A DNA stretch of 64,000 nt from Agrococcus sp. KRD186 (GTDB lineage: Bacteria > Actinomycetota > Actinomycetes > Actinomycetales > Microbacteriaceae), in assembly GCF_017168255.1 (NCBI RefSeq), contig NZ_JABFAP010000001.1, forward strand, positions 1,766,266-1,830,265, in the 5' to 3' direction. The notes below the pieces were generated by a model. That model ran no database searches. It had not been told where the DNA came from and worked only from the letters and a program-made list of their open reading frames with translations. The stretch's first letter is position 1. Every line of letters starts with the position of its first letter. Made by a program: the position numbers and the translations under genes. Shown here in pieces: positions 47,563 through 57,206 of the stretch.

Positions 47563-48516
47563 ATGCGCGCAGTGCTGGTACGGGAGTTCGGCCCGACCGA
47601 GACCGTCGAGATCGGGGAGATCGACGCTCCCATGAAGCTCGGCACCGAGGTGATCGTCGACGTCCACGCGGCCGGCATGAACCCGATCGACTACAAGACG
47701 GTCATCGGCAAGGGCGCCGCGAAGGCCGTCGAGTCGCTGCTGCCGTGGATCCCCGGCGGCGATGTCGCCGGCACCGTCGCCGAGTCGCCCTACGAGGCGC
47801 ACGACCTGCAGCCGGGCGACGCCGTGTTCGGCATCGTGAACCACTGGCGCACGCGCGGCAGCTACGCCGAGCAGGCGGTCGTGCCGAGCCTGGCGCTGGC
47901 GCCGAAGCCCGAGTCGCTCAGCTTCGAGGAGGCCGCCGCGGTGCCGTGCGCGGCGCTGACCGCCTGGGACGCGGTCGTGCGCATCGCCAAGGCGCGCGCC
48001 GGCCAGCGCATCCTCATCCACGCCGGCGCCGGCGGTGTCGGCCACTTCGCCGTGCAGTTCGCGAAGTACTTCGGCGCGCACGTCGCCACCACCGTCTCGG
48101 AGCGCAACGTCGACTTCGCGCGCTCGCTGGGCGCCGACGAGGTCGTCGACTACCGCAAGGACCGCTTCGAGGACGTGCTGCAGAAGGTCGACGTGGTCGT
48201 CGACCTGATCGGCAACGTCGCCGACGACACGGGCACGCGCTCGCTCGACGCGCTCAAGCACGGCGGCCTGTATCTGAACGTGCCCACCGGCTCCTGGCCC
48301 GACTACGCATCCGTCGCCGCAGGGCGGGGCATGCGCGCCTCCTCCGTCAAGGTGGAGGCGGACGGCGGCAACCTCGGCATCATCAGCCGCCTGATCGACG
48401 CCGGCGACGTGCGGGTCGAGGTGCAGAAGGTGTACCCGCTCGAGAAGGTGCGCGAGGCGTTCGCCGAGCTGCAGGGCGGCCACGTGCGGGGCAAGCTCGT
48501 GCTGCAGGTGCGCTGA
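47563..48516 (+). CDS. NADP-dependent quinone oxidoreductase-like (zinc-free MDR)
   Basis: The start is ATG 47563 with GGAGGAAG upstream, 317 residues. N-terminal GroES-like domain (AAGMNPIDYKTVIGKG, IPGGDVAGTV), then a Rossmann domain with LIHAGAGGVGHFAVQFAK. No zinc ligands are present, so it belongs to the quinone oxidoreductase/crotonyl-CoA-reductase-like side of the medium-chain dehydrogenases. It probably reduces quinones or enones with NADPH. A TAGCGT -10-like box lies about 26 nt upstream. Confidence 0.9.
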   Translation: MRAVLVREFGPTETVEIGEIDAPMKLGTEVIVDVHAAGMNPIDYKTVIGKGAAKAVESLLPWIPGGDVAGTVAESPYEAHDLQPGDAVFGIVNHWRTRGSYAEQAVVPSLALAPKPESLSFEEAAAVPCAALTAWDAVVRIAKARAGQRILIHAGAGGVGHFAVQFAKYFGAHVATTVSERNVDFARSLGADEVVDYRKDRFEDVLQKVDVVVDLIGNVADDTGTRSLDALKHGGLYLNVPTGSWPDYASVAAGRGMRASSVKVEADGGNLGIISRLIDAGDVRVEVQKVYPLEKVREAFAELQGGHVRGKLVLQVR

Positions 48517-48554
48517 GTCGTCGTTTTCGCTCCAGACAGGGCAGGATGGTCGCC

Positions 48555-50210
48555 ATGAGCGACGCGAAGCAGCCGCTGCTGGAGGTCTCCGGACTCAAGG
48601 TCGAGTTCACCACGCAGGACGGCGTGGTGACGGCAGTCCACGAGGCGAACCTGACGATCGGTGCGGGCGAGACGCTCGCGATCGTCGGCGAGTCGGGCTC
48701 TGGCAAGTCCACCACGGCGATGGCGATCATCGGCCTGCTGCCCGGTAACGGGCGCGTGACCAGCGGCAGCATCCGCCTGGACGGCGAGGAGCTGGTGGGC
48801 GCGAGCGAGACGACGATGCGCACCGTGCGTGGCGGCCGCATCGGGCTCGTGCCGCAGGACCCGATGTCGAACCTCAACCCGGTCGCGAAGATCGGCACGC
48901 AAGTGGCCGAGACGCTGCTCGCCCACGGCCGCGCCACGCGCAAGGACGTCGAGCAGAAGGTGGTCGAGACCCTTGAGGCCGCCGGACTGCCCGACGCGGC
49001 ATCGCGCGCCAAGCAGTACCCGCACGAGTTCTCGGGGGGCATGCGCCAGCGCGCGCTGATCGCGATCGGCCTCGCGTGCCGGCCGCAGCTGCTGATCGCC
49101 GACGAGCCGACCAGCGCGCTCGACGTGACCGTGCAGCGCACCATCCTCGACCAGCTCGACATGATGACGAAGGAGCTGGGCACCTCGGTGCTGCTCATCA
49201 CCCACGACCTGGGCCTGGCCGCCGAGCGCGCGAAGCACGTCGTCGTGATGCACCGCGGCCGCATGGTCGAGCAGGGCCCGGCGAAGCAGATCCTCGAGAA
49301 CCCGCAGCACCCCTACACGCAGTCGCTCGTCAGGGCGGCGCCGTCCGTCGCGATGGCCAGGCTGCGCCCCGAGGACTTCAGTGAGCGGACCGCGACGGAT
49401 GCGTCTGGCGCGGCGGCAGAGCCCGACACCATCGTGGAGTTCGAGAACGTCACCAAGGAGTTCCACGTTCGGGGCAGCCGCGAGCCCTTCAAGGCCGTGG
49501 ACGACGTCTCGCTGAAGGTGCCGCGCGGCACCACGGTGTCGATCGTGGGCGAGTCGGGCTCGGGCAAGACCACCACCGCCCGCATGCTGCTGAAGGCCTT
49601 CGAGCCCACCAGCGGCACCGTCCGCTTCGAGGGCAAGGACGTCTTCGCGCTCTCCCGCGACGGGCAGAAGCAGTTCCGCCAGCGCGTGCAGCCGGTCTTC
49701 CAGGATCCGTACTCGTCGCTGAATCCGATGTTCACGATCGAGAAGATCATCGAGGAGCCGCTGTCCTTCTACGGCAAGGGATCCCGGACCGAGCGCGAGA
49801 AGCGTGTGCGCGAGCTGCTCGACCAAGTGGCGCTGCCGAGCGAGATGGCCCGTCGCTACCCCTCGGAGCTCTCGGGCGGCCAGCGGCAGCGCGTCGCCAT
49901 CGCTCGCGCGCTCGCGCTCAAGCCCGACGTGATCGTCTGCGACGAGCCGGTCTCGGCGCTCGATGTGCTCGTGCAGGACCAGATCCTGCGGCTGCTGGGC
50001 GACCTGCAGCAGGAGCTGGGCCTGAGCTACCTGTTCATCTCGCACGACCTCGCGGTGGTGCGCCTGATCAGCGACTACGTCGCCGTGATGCAGAACGGCA
50101 AGCTCGTGGAGGCGGCCACGAGCGAGGAGATCTTCACGAACCCGCGCGATCCGTACACGCGCAAGCTGCTCGCGTCGATCCCGGGCAACGAGCTGCAGAT
50201 CGCCAGCTGA
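48555..50210 (+). CDS. Peptide ABC transporter ATPase, DppD-DppF fusion
   Basis: A 551-residue protein with two complete ABC domains. The first (about 1-260) has GESGSGKST, signature EFSGGMRQR and LLIADEPTSALDV, DppD-like. The second (about 290-551) has GESGSGKTT, FQDPYSSLNPM, ELSGGQRQR and VIVCDEPVSALDV, DppF-like. A 30-residue acidic linker joins them. In many bacteria these are two genes. It should power the DppBC permease encoded convergently at 50295-52231. ATG 48546 is an alternative start. Confidence 0.92.
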   Translation: MSDAKQPLLEVSGLKVEFTTQDGVVTAVHEANLTIGAGETLAIVGESGSGKSTTAMAIIGLLPGNGRVTSGSIRLDGEELVGASETTMRTVRGGRIGLVPQDPMSNLNPVAKIGTQVAETLLAHGRATRKDVEQKVVETLEAAGLPDAASRAKQYPHEFSGGMRQRALIAIGLACRPQLLIADEPTSALDVTVQRTILDQLDMMTKELGTSVLLITHDLGLAAERAKHVVVMHRGRMVEQGPAKQILENPQHPYTQSLVRAAPSVAMARLRPEDFSERTATDASGAAAEPDTIVEFENVTKEFHVRGSREPFKAVDDVSLKVPRGTTVSIVGESGSGKTTTARMLLKAFEPTSGTVRFEGKDVFALSRDGQKQFRQRVQPVFQDPYSSLNPMFTIEKIIEEPLSFYGKGSRTEREKRVRELLDQVALPSEMARRYPSELSGGQRQRVAIARALALKPDVIVCDEPVSALDVLVQDQILRLLGDLQQELGLSYLFISHDLAVVRLISDYVAVMQNGKLVEAATSEEIFTNPRDPYTRKLLASIPGNELQIAS

Positions 50211-50223
50211 CCCGTACAGACGC

Positions 50224-50259
50224 CAGACGCCCCAGGCCGACCGCGGTCTGGGGCGTCTG
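50224..50259. terminator. Bidirectional hairpin terminator
   Basis: A 12-bp perfect stem (CAGACGCCCCAG/CTGGGGCGTCTG) with a 12-nt loop between the converging dppDF and dppC genes. Confidence 0.85.
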
Positions 50260-50294
50260 CTGTGCTGGCTCCGGTGCTGCGCGCACCGACGCGG

Positions 50295-51230
50295 TCAGCG
50301 CTTGCGGGTGCGGGGGTCCATCGCCTCGCGCAGCGACTCGCCCAGCAGGGTGAAGCCGAGCGCGGTGATCATGATGCAGACGCCGGGCAGGAATGCCAGG
50401 GAGGGCGCGATCGCGAGCTCGTTCTGCGCGTACGTCAGCATGCGGCCCCATTCCGCTGTCTCCGGCCGGCCGCCGCCGAGTCCGAGGAACGACAGCGCCG
50501 CGGCGTCGATGACGGCGGTCGCGAGCGTCAGCGTCGCCTGCACGATGACCGGGCCGACCGAGTTCGGCAGCAGGTGCGACATGGTGATCCGGCCGGTGCC
50601 GAGCCCGAGCGTGCGCGCGGCGAGCACGTAGTCGGCGCTGCGCTGGCCGAGCATCGACGAGCGCAGCAGCCGCGCGAAGATCGGCACCTGCGAGACTCCG
50701 ATGGCGATCATGATCGCGAGCGGTGTGCGGCCGAGGATGGCTGCGATCGAGACGGCGAGCAGCAGGTTCGGCACCGAGAGCAGGATGTCGACCAGGCGCA
50801 TGATCACGCCGTCGACCCAGCCACCGAAGGCGCCCGCGAGCGCACCGAGCACCATGCCGCCGACGAGGCCGAAGAAGGTGGAGATGACGCCGATCAGCAG
50901 AGATGCCTGCGCACCCCAGATGAGCTTCGAGAGCACGTCGCCGCCGAAGCGGTCGATGCCGAGCGGGAACTCCGCCAGATCTCCCGGGACCGGCAGCGAC
51001 GTCGGTCGCAGGTGCTCACGGCCAGGGGTGTCGAGTTCGGCATAGGGCGCCAGCCAGGGGGCGAGCGCCGCGACCAGGATGAACGCCAGCACCACGACGG
51101 CGCCGACCCAGGCGGCGGGGTTCTTGCGGACGCGTCGAAAGACGTCGCCCCAGAAGCTGCCGCTCCGACGCGGTGCGTCCTCGCCGACCTCGGGGCCGGT
51201 CGGTGGCTGGAGGACCTCTGTGGCGCTCAC
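50295..51230 (-). CDS. Peptide ABC transporter permease DppC
   Basis: The start GTG 51230 overlaps the dppB stop (GTGA), 311 residues. It has a soluble N-terminus with FWGDVFRRVRKNPAAWVGA (the OppC_N domain), six membrane helices, and the EAA loop around ADYVLAARTLGLGTGRI. It pairs with DppB to form the pore. Confidence 0.92.
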   Translation of the reverse strand: MSATEVLQPPTGPEVGEDAPRRSGSFWGDVFRRVRKNPAAWVGAVVVLAFILVAALAPWLAPYAELDTPGREHLRPTSLPVPGDLAEFPLGIDRFGGDVLSKLIWGAQASLLIGVISTFFGLVGGMVLGALAGAFGGWVDGVIMRLVDILLSVPNLLLAVSIAAILGRTPLAIMIAIGVSQVPIFARLLRSSMLGQRSADYVLAARTLGLGTGRITMSHLLPNSVGPVIVQATLTLATAVIDAAALSFLGLGGGRPETAEWGRMLTYAQNELAIAPSLAFLPGVCIMITALGFTLLGESLREAMDPRTRKR

Positions 51231-52231
51231 TGGATCCTCACTCTCGGGTCGATGATGCTGTAGGAGATGTCGACGAGCAGGTTGATCAGGGCGTAGGCGA
51301 CGGCGATGAAGAGCACGAAGCCCTGCAGCACCGGGAAGTCTCTCGCGAAGATCGCGTTGGCGAGGAACGCGCCGATGCCCGGGAAGGCGAACACGGTCTC
51401 GGTCAGCACCGCACCGGAGATCAGCAGGCCGGTCTGGAGACCGATCGTGGTGACCACCGGCAGCATGGCGTTCCGCAGCACGAAGCGGTTGCGGATGATC
51501 TGCTTCGAGACGCCTTTCGCGCGTCCGGTGCGCACGTAGTCGGCGTTCACGACCTCGAGCACGGATGCGCGGGTGATGCGCACGATGATGGCAAGCGGGA
51601 TGGTCGCCAGCGCCAGCGCCGGCAGCAGCAGGTGGATGAACGCATTCCAGGCGGCGTCGTACTCGCCGGTCAGGAAGCCGTCCAGCACGTAGAAGCCCGT
51701 GAAGTGCGTCGCGTCGACGCCGCGATCCTGCCTGCCGGTGGTCGGCAGCCAGCCGAGCTGCACGGCGAAGAGCCACTTGAGCATGAAGGCGAGGAAGAAG
51801 ACGGGGATGGTGATGCCCAGCAGGCTCATGCCGACCGAGATGTGGTCGAACAGCTTGCCGTGGTTGCGCGCCGCCCAGTAGCCGAGCGGGATGCCGATGC
51901 CCACCGCGATGATGAGCGCCAGGATGGAGAGCTCGATGGTCGCCGGGAAGCGGTTGATGAACTCCTCGAGCACCGGCCTGCGGGTCTCGATGGAGTTGCC
52001 GAAGTCGCCCTGGAGCAGGCGGCCGAGCCAGGTGATGTACTGCTCGGGCAATGGCCGGTTGAAGCCGTAGGCCTCGTTGATCCGCTCGATCGCCTCTGGC
52101 GTCGCGCGCTCACCCAGGAGCGCTGCCGCCGGCCCGCCCGGCAGCGCGCGCACCCAGAAGAACAGCAGCACGGACAGGCCGAAGAGGGTGGGGATCAGCA
52201 GCAGGAGTCGTCTGCCGATGGTTCGAAGCAC
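51227..52231 (-). CDS. Peptide ABC transporter permease DppB
   Basis: A 334-residue permease with the N-terminal RRLLLLIPTLFGLSVLLFF helix, a large external loop after it, five further helices, and the EAA loop NADYVRTGRAKGVSKQII. It lies downstream of the binding-protein gene, separated by a hairpin. Confidence 0.93.
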   Translation of the reverse strand: MLRTIGRRLLLLIPTLFGLSVLLFFWVRALPGGPAAALLGERATPEAIERINEAYGFNRPLPEQYITWLGRLLQGDFGNSIETRRPVLEEFINRFPATIELSILALIIAVGIGIPLGYWAARNHGKLFDHISVGMSLLGITIPVFFLAFMLKWLFAVQLGWLPTTGRQDRGVDATHFTGFYVLDGFLTGEYDAAWNAFIHLLLPALALATIPLAIIVRITRASVLEVVNADYVRTGRAKGVSKQIIRNRFVLRNAMLPVVTTIGLQTGLLISGAVLTETVFAFPGIGAFLANAIFARDFPVLQGFVLFIAVAYALINLLVDISYSIIDPRVRIQ

Positions 52232-52293
52232 GTGGTCTCTCCGTCGGGGGCTGGCTCAGGACTGACCGGGCGCGCGTCGCCTGCCCGGTCGTG

Positions 52294-52329
52294 CCGGATG
52301 CCGTGGGACTCGCGCCCCACGGCATCCGG
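52294..52329 (-). terminator. Intercistronic hairpin between dppA and dppB
   Basis: A 14-bp perfect stem (CCGGATGCCGTGGG/CCCACGGCATCCGG) with an 8-nt loop, 15 nt after the dppA stop. A partial terminator or mRNA-stabilising element here would give more binding protein than permease, as in other ABC operons (inference). Confidence 0.75.
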
Positions 52330-52343
52330 ATGACTGACCGAGA

Positions 52344-54020
52344 CTACTCGCTGAGCTCGATCAGGTTGTACACCTCGTCGTTGACGGGGCTCGCCGGGTA
52401 GGAGGTCACGCGCTCGTTGAACGCCAGCGAGGGCGCCGGGTGCGCCAGCGGCACACCGGGCACGAACTGCGCGATCTGCTCGTTGATCTCCTGGTAGCGG
52501 GCGCCGGCCTCGTCGACGTCCGGCAGCTGGCGGGCCTCGGAGAGCGCTGTGAACAGCTCGGGGTTGTCGAAGCCCCACTCGTTCGACGTGCTGCCGAAGA
52601 AGACGCCGACGAAGTTGTCGGTGTCGTTGTAGTCACCGGTCCAGCCCAGCAGGTGGATGCCGTGGTCGGCCGAGCCGCGCATCAGGTCGAGGTAGTCCGT
52701 CCACTCGTTCGAGACGGGGTTGACCGTGATCCCGACCTCTTCGAGCTGGCCCGAGAGTGCCACGAAGATCTCCTCGGGGTTCGGCATGTAGGGGCGCGAG
52801 ATGTTCACCGGGTAGTTGAAGTCGATCTCGAACCCGTCCTCGTAGCCGGCCTCGGCGAGCAGCTCGCGTGCGCGGTCGGGGTCGTACGGGTAGTCGGTGA
52901 CATCCTCGTTGTAGCCGTTGACCACCGGCGGGATGAACTGCGAGGCGACCTCGGTGCCCTCGGGGAGCACCTGCGTCACGAGTGCGTCGCGGTCGATCGC
53001 GTGCGTGATCGCCTGGCGCACGCGCACGTCCTGCAGCTCCTCGATGGCCTGGTTGAAGCCGAGGTAGAGGATCGTGAACGGGTCGCGCTGCATGACGTTG
53101 AAGCCGGCGTCGGAGAGCGCGGCCGTGTCAGCGGGCGCGACCAGGTCGTAGCCGTCGATGTCACCGGCTTCGAGCGCCTGACGGCGCGCGGTCGGGTCAT
53201 CGATGACTCGGAAGACCACTTCCTGCACCTGACCCTGCTCACCCCAGTAGTCGGGGTAGGCCTGCAGCACGACCGACTCGCCGGGCGACCAGGAGTCGAA
53301 CGTGAACGGACCGGTGCCGACCGGGTTGCCCTCGGCGTACTCGCTGTACTCCGGCGCCTCCTCCGAGCCGCCGACGTCGTCAGCGCCGAACTCCTCCAGC
53401 GCCGTCGGGCTCTGCATCGCGAAGGCGGGCAGCGAGAGCGACGGGATGAAGCCCGAGAAGGCGCGAGTCAGGTTGACGGTCGCGGTCAACTCGTCATCGG
53501 CCGAACACGACTCGTACAGCGCGTTCTCATCGCCGGCGAAGCCGCCGAACAGTGCGCCGTAGTAGTAGGAGAGGCTCTCGGTCGCCGCGAGGCCCTCCCA
53601 GTTGAACCAGCGGTCGAAGTTCGCGCAGACCGCTTCCGCGTTGAACGGGGTGCCGTCGTGGAAGGTCACGTCCGACTTCAGGTTGAAGGTGGTCGACAGG
53701 CCGTCGTCGGTCGTCGTCCAGTCCTCGGCGAGCAGCGGCGCGGGGTCGGCCGTGCCCGGCGCGACGCCGATGAGGCCCTCGAAGATGTTGCGCGAGATGC
53801 GGAAGGTCTCGCCATCCGATGCGAACGCCGGGTCCAGGCCCGACGGGTCGCTCGACGAGGCGAAGACGAAGGTGGAGTTGACGTCGCTGGGCGCGGCGCT
53901 GTCGCCGTCGCCGGTGTCGGTGTCGTCGCGCTGGCTCTGCACACAACCGGTGAGCACGAGCGTCATGGCTGCGCCTCCGGCGAGGCCGGCGAGCAGACGC
54001 CGCTTTGCGGGTGAGATCAC
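52344..54020 (-). CDS. Peptide-binding lipoprotein (DppA/OppA family, SBP_bac_5)
   Basis: The start GTG 54020 is preceded by AAGGAAAGG; 558 residues. Lipoprotein signal with LTGC at C26 and an acidic Asp/Gly-rich spacer. The family 5 solute-binding domain includes LAEDWTTTDDGLSTTFNLK, DVTFHDGTPFNAEAVCANF and VRQAITHAIDRDALV. It binds oligopeptides outside the membrane for DppBC-DppDF. Confidence 0.93.
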   Translation of the reverse strand: MISPAKRRLLAGLAGGAAMTLVLTGCVQSQRDDTDTGDGDSAAPSDVNSTFVFASSSDPSGLDPAFASDGETFRISRNIFEGLIGVAPGTADPAPLLAEDWTTTDDGLSTTFNLKSDVTFHDGTPFNAEAVCANFDRWFNWEGLAATESLSYYYGALFGGFAGDENALYESCSADDELTATVNLTRAFSGFIPSLSLPAFAMQSPTALEEFGADDVGGSEEAPEYSEYAEGNPVGTGPFTFDSWSPGESVVLQAYPDYWGEQGQVQEVVFRVIDDPTARRQALEAGDIDGYDLVAPADTAALSDAGFNVMQRDPFTILYLGFNQAIEELQDVRVRQAITHAIDRDALVTQVLPEGTEVASQFIPPVVNGYNEDVTDYPYDPDRARELLAEAGYEDGFEIDFNYPVNISRPYMPNPEEIFVALSGQLEEVGITVNPVSNEWTDYLDLMRGSADHGIHLLGWTGDYNDTDNFVGVFFGSTSNEWGFDNPELFTALSEARQLPDVDEAGARYQEINEQIAQFVPGVPLAHPAPSLAFNERVTSYPASPVNDEVYNLIELSE

Positions 54021-54090
54021 GGTGCTGGACCTTTCCTTATGGGATCGTTCGCACGCATCCGCGGCTCCGCGGTGAGTGTGCGTGAGCACC

Positions 54091-54096
54091 AACCTA
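54091..54096 (-). promoter_or_regulatory. Probable -10 box for the dppABC operon
   Basis: TAGGTT on the minus strand, about 70 nt before the dppA start. The -35 region is weak. The remainder of the 218-nt gap up to the divergent kinase gene shows nothing else I can name. Confidence 0.4.
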
Positions 54097-54238
54097 GCCG
54101 CCCCACAGCGAAAACATCGTCCGTGGACAGTCACGATTGCGCAACGTCTGTCGCCCCGCCGGGCGTCAGGCTCGTCCTTCGGGACGAGATGGGGGCGGAT
54201 GCGGTGCACCGGCGGGCGCACCGGCTTAGCCTGAGCGC

Positions 54239-55654
54239 ATGAACCTGCAGCGGACAATGCGCGTCGCGAACCGATGGTGGCCCGCGCCGATCGCGGTCAT
54301 CGTCCTGCTCGCGCATCTGGGCACCTGGTATTACAACGCCGTGCATATGCTGGCCGTGCTGGTGATCTGCGTCGGCATCGCGACCGCCCGAGCCTGGCCG
54401 TTGCCCTCGTTCGCGGTCACGTCACTCGGCGCGTTCGTCGCAGCATTCGTGAGCGACACCGCGTCGGGATGGCTGCTGCTCACCACTGCGCTCGCCGCAG
54501 CGCTGCTGGCCACCTGGGGTGTTGATCCGCTGTCCCGACGCCTGCTCCTGGGCATTCCGGCGGGAGTGATCGCCGCGGTCGCGCTCGTGACGCTCGGCAC
54601 ACAGGCGCAGATGAACGGCTACGGCCACGTCAGTCAATGGGAGGGGATGTTCGCCTGGGGCTTCGCCGTCGTCGCCTGGGCCGCTGTGGTCGGCGGGAGG
54701 GCGCTGCGTGACTTCGTGCGTGCCGAGTCATCCAAGCAGCAGGCGGTCGCCCGCACCACCGTCGTCGAGTCCGAGCTGCGCGACGAGCGGCTGCGCGCCG
54801 ACCTCACGCACGACTTCCACGACGTGATGGCGCACTCGCTCGCCGTGCTCGCCGCCCAGGCCGAGGGGCTGCGCCTGAGCCACAAGCAGCATCCGGAGCG
54901 CATCGACCCGGTGCTCACGACCATCAGCGACACGGCGCGGCTCGCGCTCGTCGAGGTGCGGCAGCTGCTCGAGCGGGTCGACGACGACGCGCGCCGCCCG
55001 CAGCCCACGAGCGCCGACATCCCTGGACTGGTCGCGCAACTGCGCTCCGCCGGGCCGCGCGTCGCGCTGCACGACATCGGCGCCCACGGCCACCTGTCGC
55101 GGCTGGCCGACATCGCCGCGTACCGCATCGTGCAGGAGAGCCTCACGAACGCCCTCCGCCACGGCGGCGCCGACATCGACATCGTCGTCGCGCTCACCTG
55201 GACGGGCCCGGGGCTCTCGATCGCGATCGCCTCCCCCATCCACGACCGCGCCGCGCTCAAGCCCGCCGGTCGCGGCATCGCCGGCATGCACGAGCGCGCC
55301 CGCCTCGCCGGCGGCGCGGTCGAGATCGACGCCGACGGCGAGCGCTTCGTCGTGAGCGCCTACCTGCCGTACGAGCCGATCAGCCACGAGCCGACCCCGC
55401 CGCTGACCGAGGAGCAGCTCTTCACCCTGCCCGTGCCGAAGCAGCAGCGCCCCGAAGATGTCGTCGCGCCCTGGATCGTCGAGGCGACGCGGCTCCACCG
55501 GCTGCGCCACCCGGAGAATCAGACTGGCGCGCAGCCGACCACGCCCTACCCGACGCGCGACTGGTCGCAGGCGACCACGGTCGATCTGACGGACGCGCGC
55601 CTGCCCGATGGGCGCATCCGCAACCCCATGGCACCCGACGAGACGCCCCGGTGA
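54239..55654 (+). CDS. NarL-type (HisKA_3) sensor histidine kinase with long C-terminal tail
   Basis: A 471-residue kinase. Four to five membrane helices (about 18-155), a coiled coil, the HisKA_3 motif with H194 (DFHDVMAHSLAVL), and HATPase features (IVQESLTNALRHGG, GRGIAGMHERARLAGG). After the last strand (SAYLPYEP, about 376) comes a roughly 95-residue Pro/Thr-rich extension with a DVVAPWIVEATRLHRL segment, not part of the usual fold. A TAGCCT box ends 6 nt before the ATG, so it is probably leaderless. Its stop overlaps the start of its response regulator. Confidence 0.92.
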   Translation: MNLQRTMRVANRWWPAPIAVIVLLAHLGTWYYNAVHMLAVLVICVGIATARAWPLPSFAVTSLGAFVAAFVSDTASGWLLLTTALAAALLATWGVDPLSRRLLLGIPAGVIAAVALVTLGTQAQMNGYGHVSQWEGMFAWGFAVVAWAAVVGGRALRDFVRAESSKQQAVARTTVVESELRDERLRADLTHDFHDVMAHSLAVLAAQAEGLRLSHKQHPERIDPVLTTISDTARLALVEVRQLLERVDDDARRPQPTSADIPGLVAQLRSAGPRVALHDIGAHGHLSRLADIAAYRIVQESLTNALRHGGADIDIVVALTWTGPGLSIAIASPIHDRAALKPAGRGIAGMHERARLAGGAVEIDADGERFVVSAYLPYEPISHEPTPPLTEEQLFTLPVPKQQRPEDVVAPWIVEATRLHRLRHPENQTGAQPTTPYPTRDWSQATTVDLTDARLPDGRIRNPMAPDETPR

Positions 55655-56316
55655 CCGAGACTGCGCCGATCCGGCTGCTGCTGGTCGACGACCAGGAGCT
55701 CTTCCTGCAGGGGCTGTCGATGATCCTCGAGAGCCAGGACGGGCTCGAGGTCGTCGGCACGGCGCTCGACGGCGAGCAGGCGATCGCCCGCACGCGCGAG
55801 TTGCAGCCCGACGTGGTGCTCATGGACATCCGCATGCCGGTGCTCGACGGCGTCAGCGCGACCGCCGCCATCCGCCGCGAGTCGCCCGAGCCGCCGCCGC
55901 ACGTGATCGTGCTCACCACCATCCGGCAGGACAAGGCGGTGGTGGATGCGCTGCGCGCCGGGGCGAGCGGGTTCCTGCTCAAAGATGCTCGGCCGGAGTT
56001 CCTCGTGCAGTCGATCCGCGCGGTCGTCGACGGCCAGCAGGTGATCGCGCCCGCCGAGACCTTCGACCTGTTGCGGGCCTTCGCGCCGGTGCGGCCTGCG
56101 CCGGACACGTCGATCCTGGCCGAGCTGACCGAACGGGAGCGCGAGCTGTTCGCGCTCGCCGCGCGCGGGCTCTCGAACGGCGACATCGCGAAGCAGCTGT
56201 GGGTGGCGGAGACGACGGTGAAGACGCACATGCGCGCGATCCTGACGAAGCTCGGGGTCGCGAGCCGCGTGCAGCTCATCGCGCTCGCTTACGAGCACCG
56301 CCTCATCGAGGCGTGA
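55651..56316 (+). CDS. NarL/LuxR-family response regulator
   Basis: A 221-residue regulator from GTG 55651 (GTGA overlap with the kinase). The receiver has LLLVDDQELF and phospho-Asp D59 (VVLMDIRMP). The LuxR helix-turn-helix runs from about 152 (ELTERERELFALAARGLSNG, then TTVKTHMRAILTKLGV). Cognate partner of the preceding kinase. Confidence 0.95.
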   Translation: MTETAPIRLLLVDDQELFLQGLSMILESQDGLEVVGTALDGEQAIARTRELQPDVVLMDIRMPVLDGVSATAAIRRESPEPPPHVIVLTTIRQDKAVVDALRAGASGFLLKDARPEFLVQSIRAVVDGQQVIAPAETFDLLRAFAPVRPAPDTSILAELTERERELFALAARGLSNGDIAKQLWVAETTVKTHMRAILTKLGVASRVQLIALAYEHRLIEA

Positions 56317-56376
56317 GAGCACACTCGCGAACCCGATCGGCAGGGGCGGTGGGCCGATGCACACGCCCGGAGACGA

Positions 56377-56404
56377 CGAGAGCCCCGCCGAAGCGGGGCT
56401 CTCG
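56377..56404. terminator. Bidirectional hairpin terminator
   Basis: A 12-bp perfect stem (CGAGAGCCCCGC/GCGGGGCTCTCG) with a CGAA loop (UUCG on the other strand), 13 nt after rplA and 60 nt after the response regulator, which converge here. Confidence 0.9.
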
Positions 56405-56417
56405 AGTGCGACTGATC

Positions 56418-57110
56418 TCAGCCGATGGTGGTGACGTCCACCGGCACGCCGGGGCCGAAGGTCGTCGAGACCGTGGCCTTCGTGACGTAGCGGCCCTTCG
56501 ACGACGACGGCTTCAGGCGGACGATCTCGTCGAGCGCAGCCTGGATGTTGTCGGCGAGCTGCTCCTCCGAGAACGAGGCCTTGCCGACGATGAAGTGCAC
56601 GTTCGAGTGCTTGTCGACGCGGAACTCGATGCGGCCGCCCTTGATGTCGGTCACGGCCTGCGCGACGTTCGGGGTGACGGTGCCGGTCTTCGGGTTCGGC
56701 ATCAGGCCACGCGGGCCGAGCACCTTGCCGAGACGACCGACCTTGCCCATGAGCTCGGGGCTCGAGACGGCTGCGTCGAAGTTCGTCCAGCCGGCGGCGA
56801 CCTTCTCGATGAGCTCGTCGGAGCCCACCTCGTCGGCGCCTGCAGCGATGGCTGCCTCGGCTGCGGGGCCCTGCGCGAAGACGATGACGCGAGCGGTCTT
56901 GCCGGTGCCGTGAGGAAGAGAAACGGTACCGCGGACCATCTGGTCTGCCTTGCGCGGGTCGACGCCGAGCTTCAGCGCCACCTCGACGGTCGAGTCGGTG
57001 TTCTTCGAGCCGGTCTCGCGAGCGACTGCGACGGCCTCTGCGGCCGTGTACGACGCGTCAGCGTCGATCTTCGCTGCTGCGGCCTTGTAGGCCTTGGACT
57101 TCTGTGCCAT
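56418..57110 (-). CDS. rplA: Ribosomal protein L1
   Basis: The start is ATG 57110 ([19 protein letters not shown]), 230 residues. [20 protein letters not shown] is the family signature. L1 shapes the mobile stalk at the E site and often represses its own operon. Last gene of secE-nusG-rplK-rplA. Confidence 0.98.
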   Translation of the reverse strand: MAQKSKAYKAAAAKIDADASYTAAEAVAVARETGSKNTDSTVEVALKLGVDPRKADQMVRGTVSLPHGTGKTARVIVFAQGPAAEAAIAAGADEVGSDELIEKVAAGWTNFDAAVSSPELMGKVGRLGKVLGPRGLMPNPKTGTVTPNVAQAVTDIKGGRIEFRVDKHSNVHFIVGKASFSEEQLADNIQAALDEIVRLKPSSSKGRYVTKATVSTTFGPGVPVDVTTIG

Positions 57111-57206
57111 GTGATTCTCCTGATTCAGGGTTCGTGGTGCGCGCCTGGCCGGCGCTGCCACTGGTGAGCCGAGCGGCTCGGGTCTGCGCGAGCGCAGCGA
57201 ACGAGG

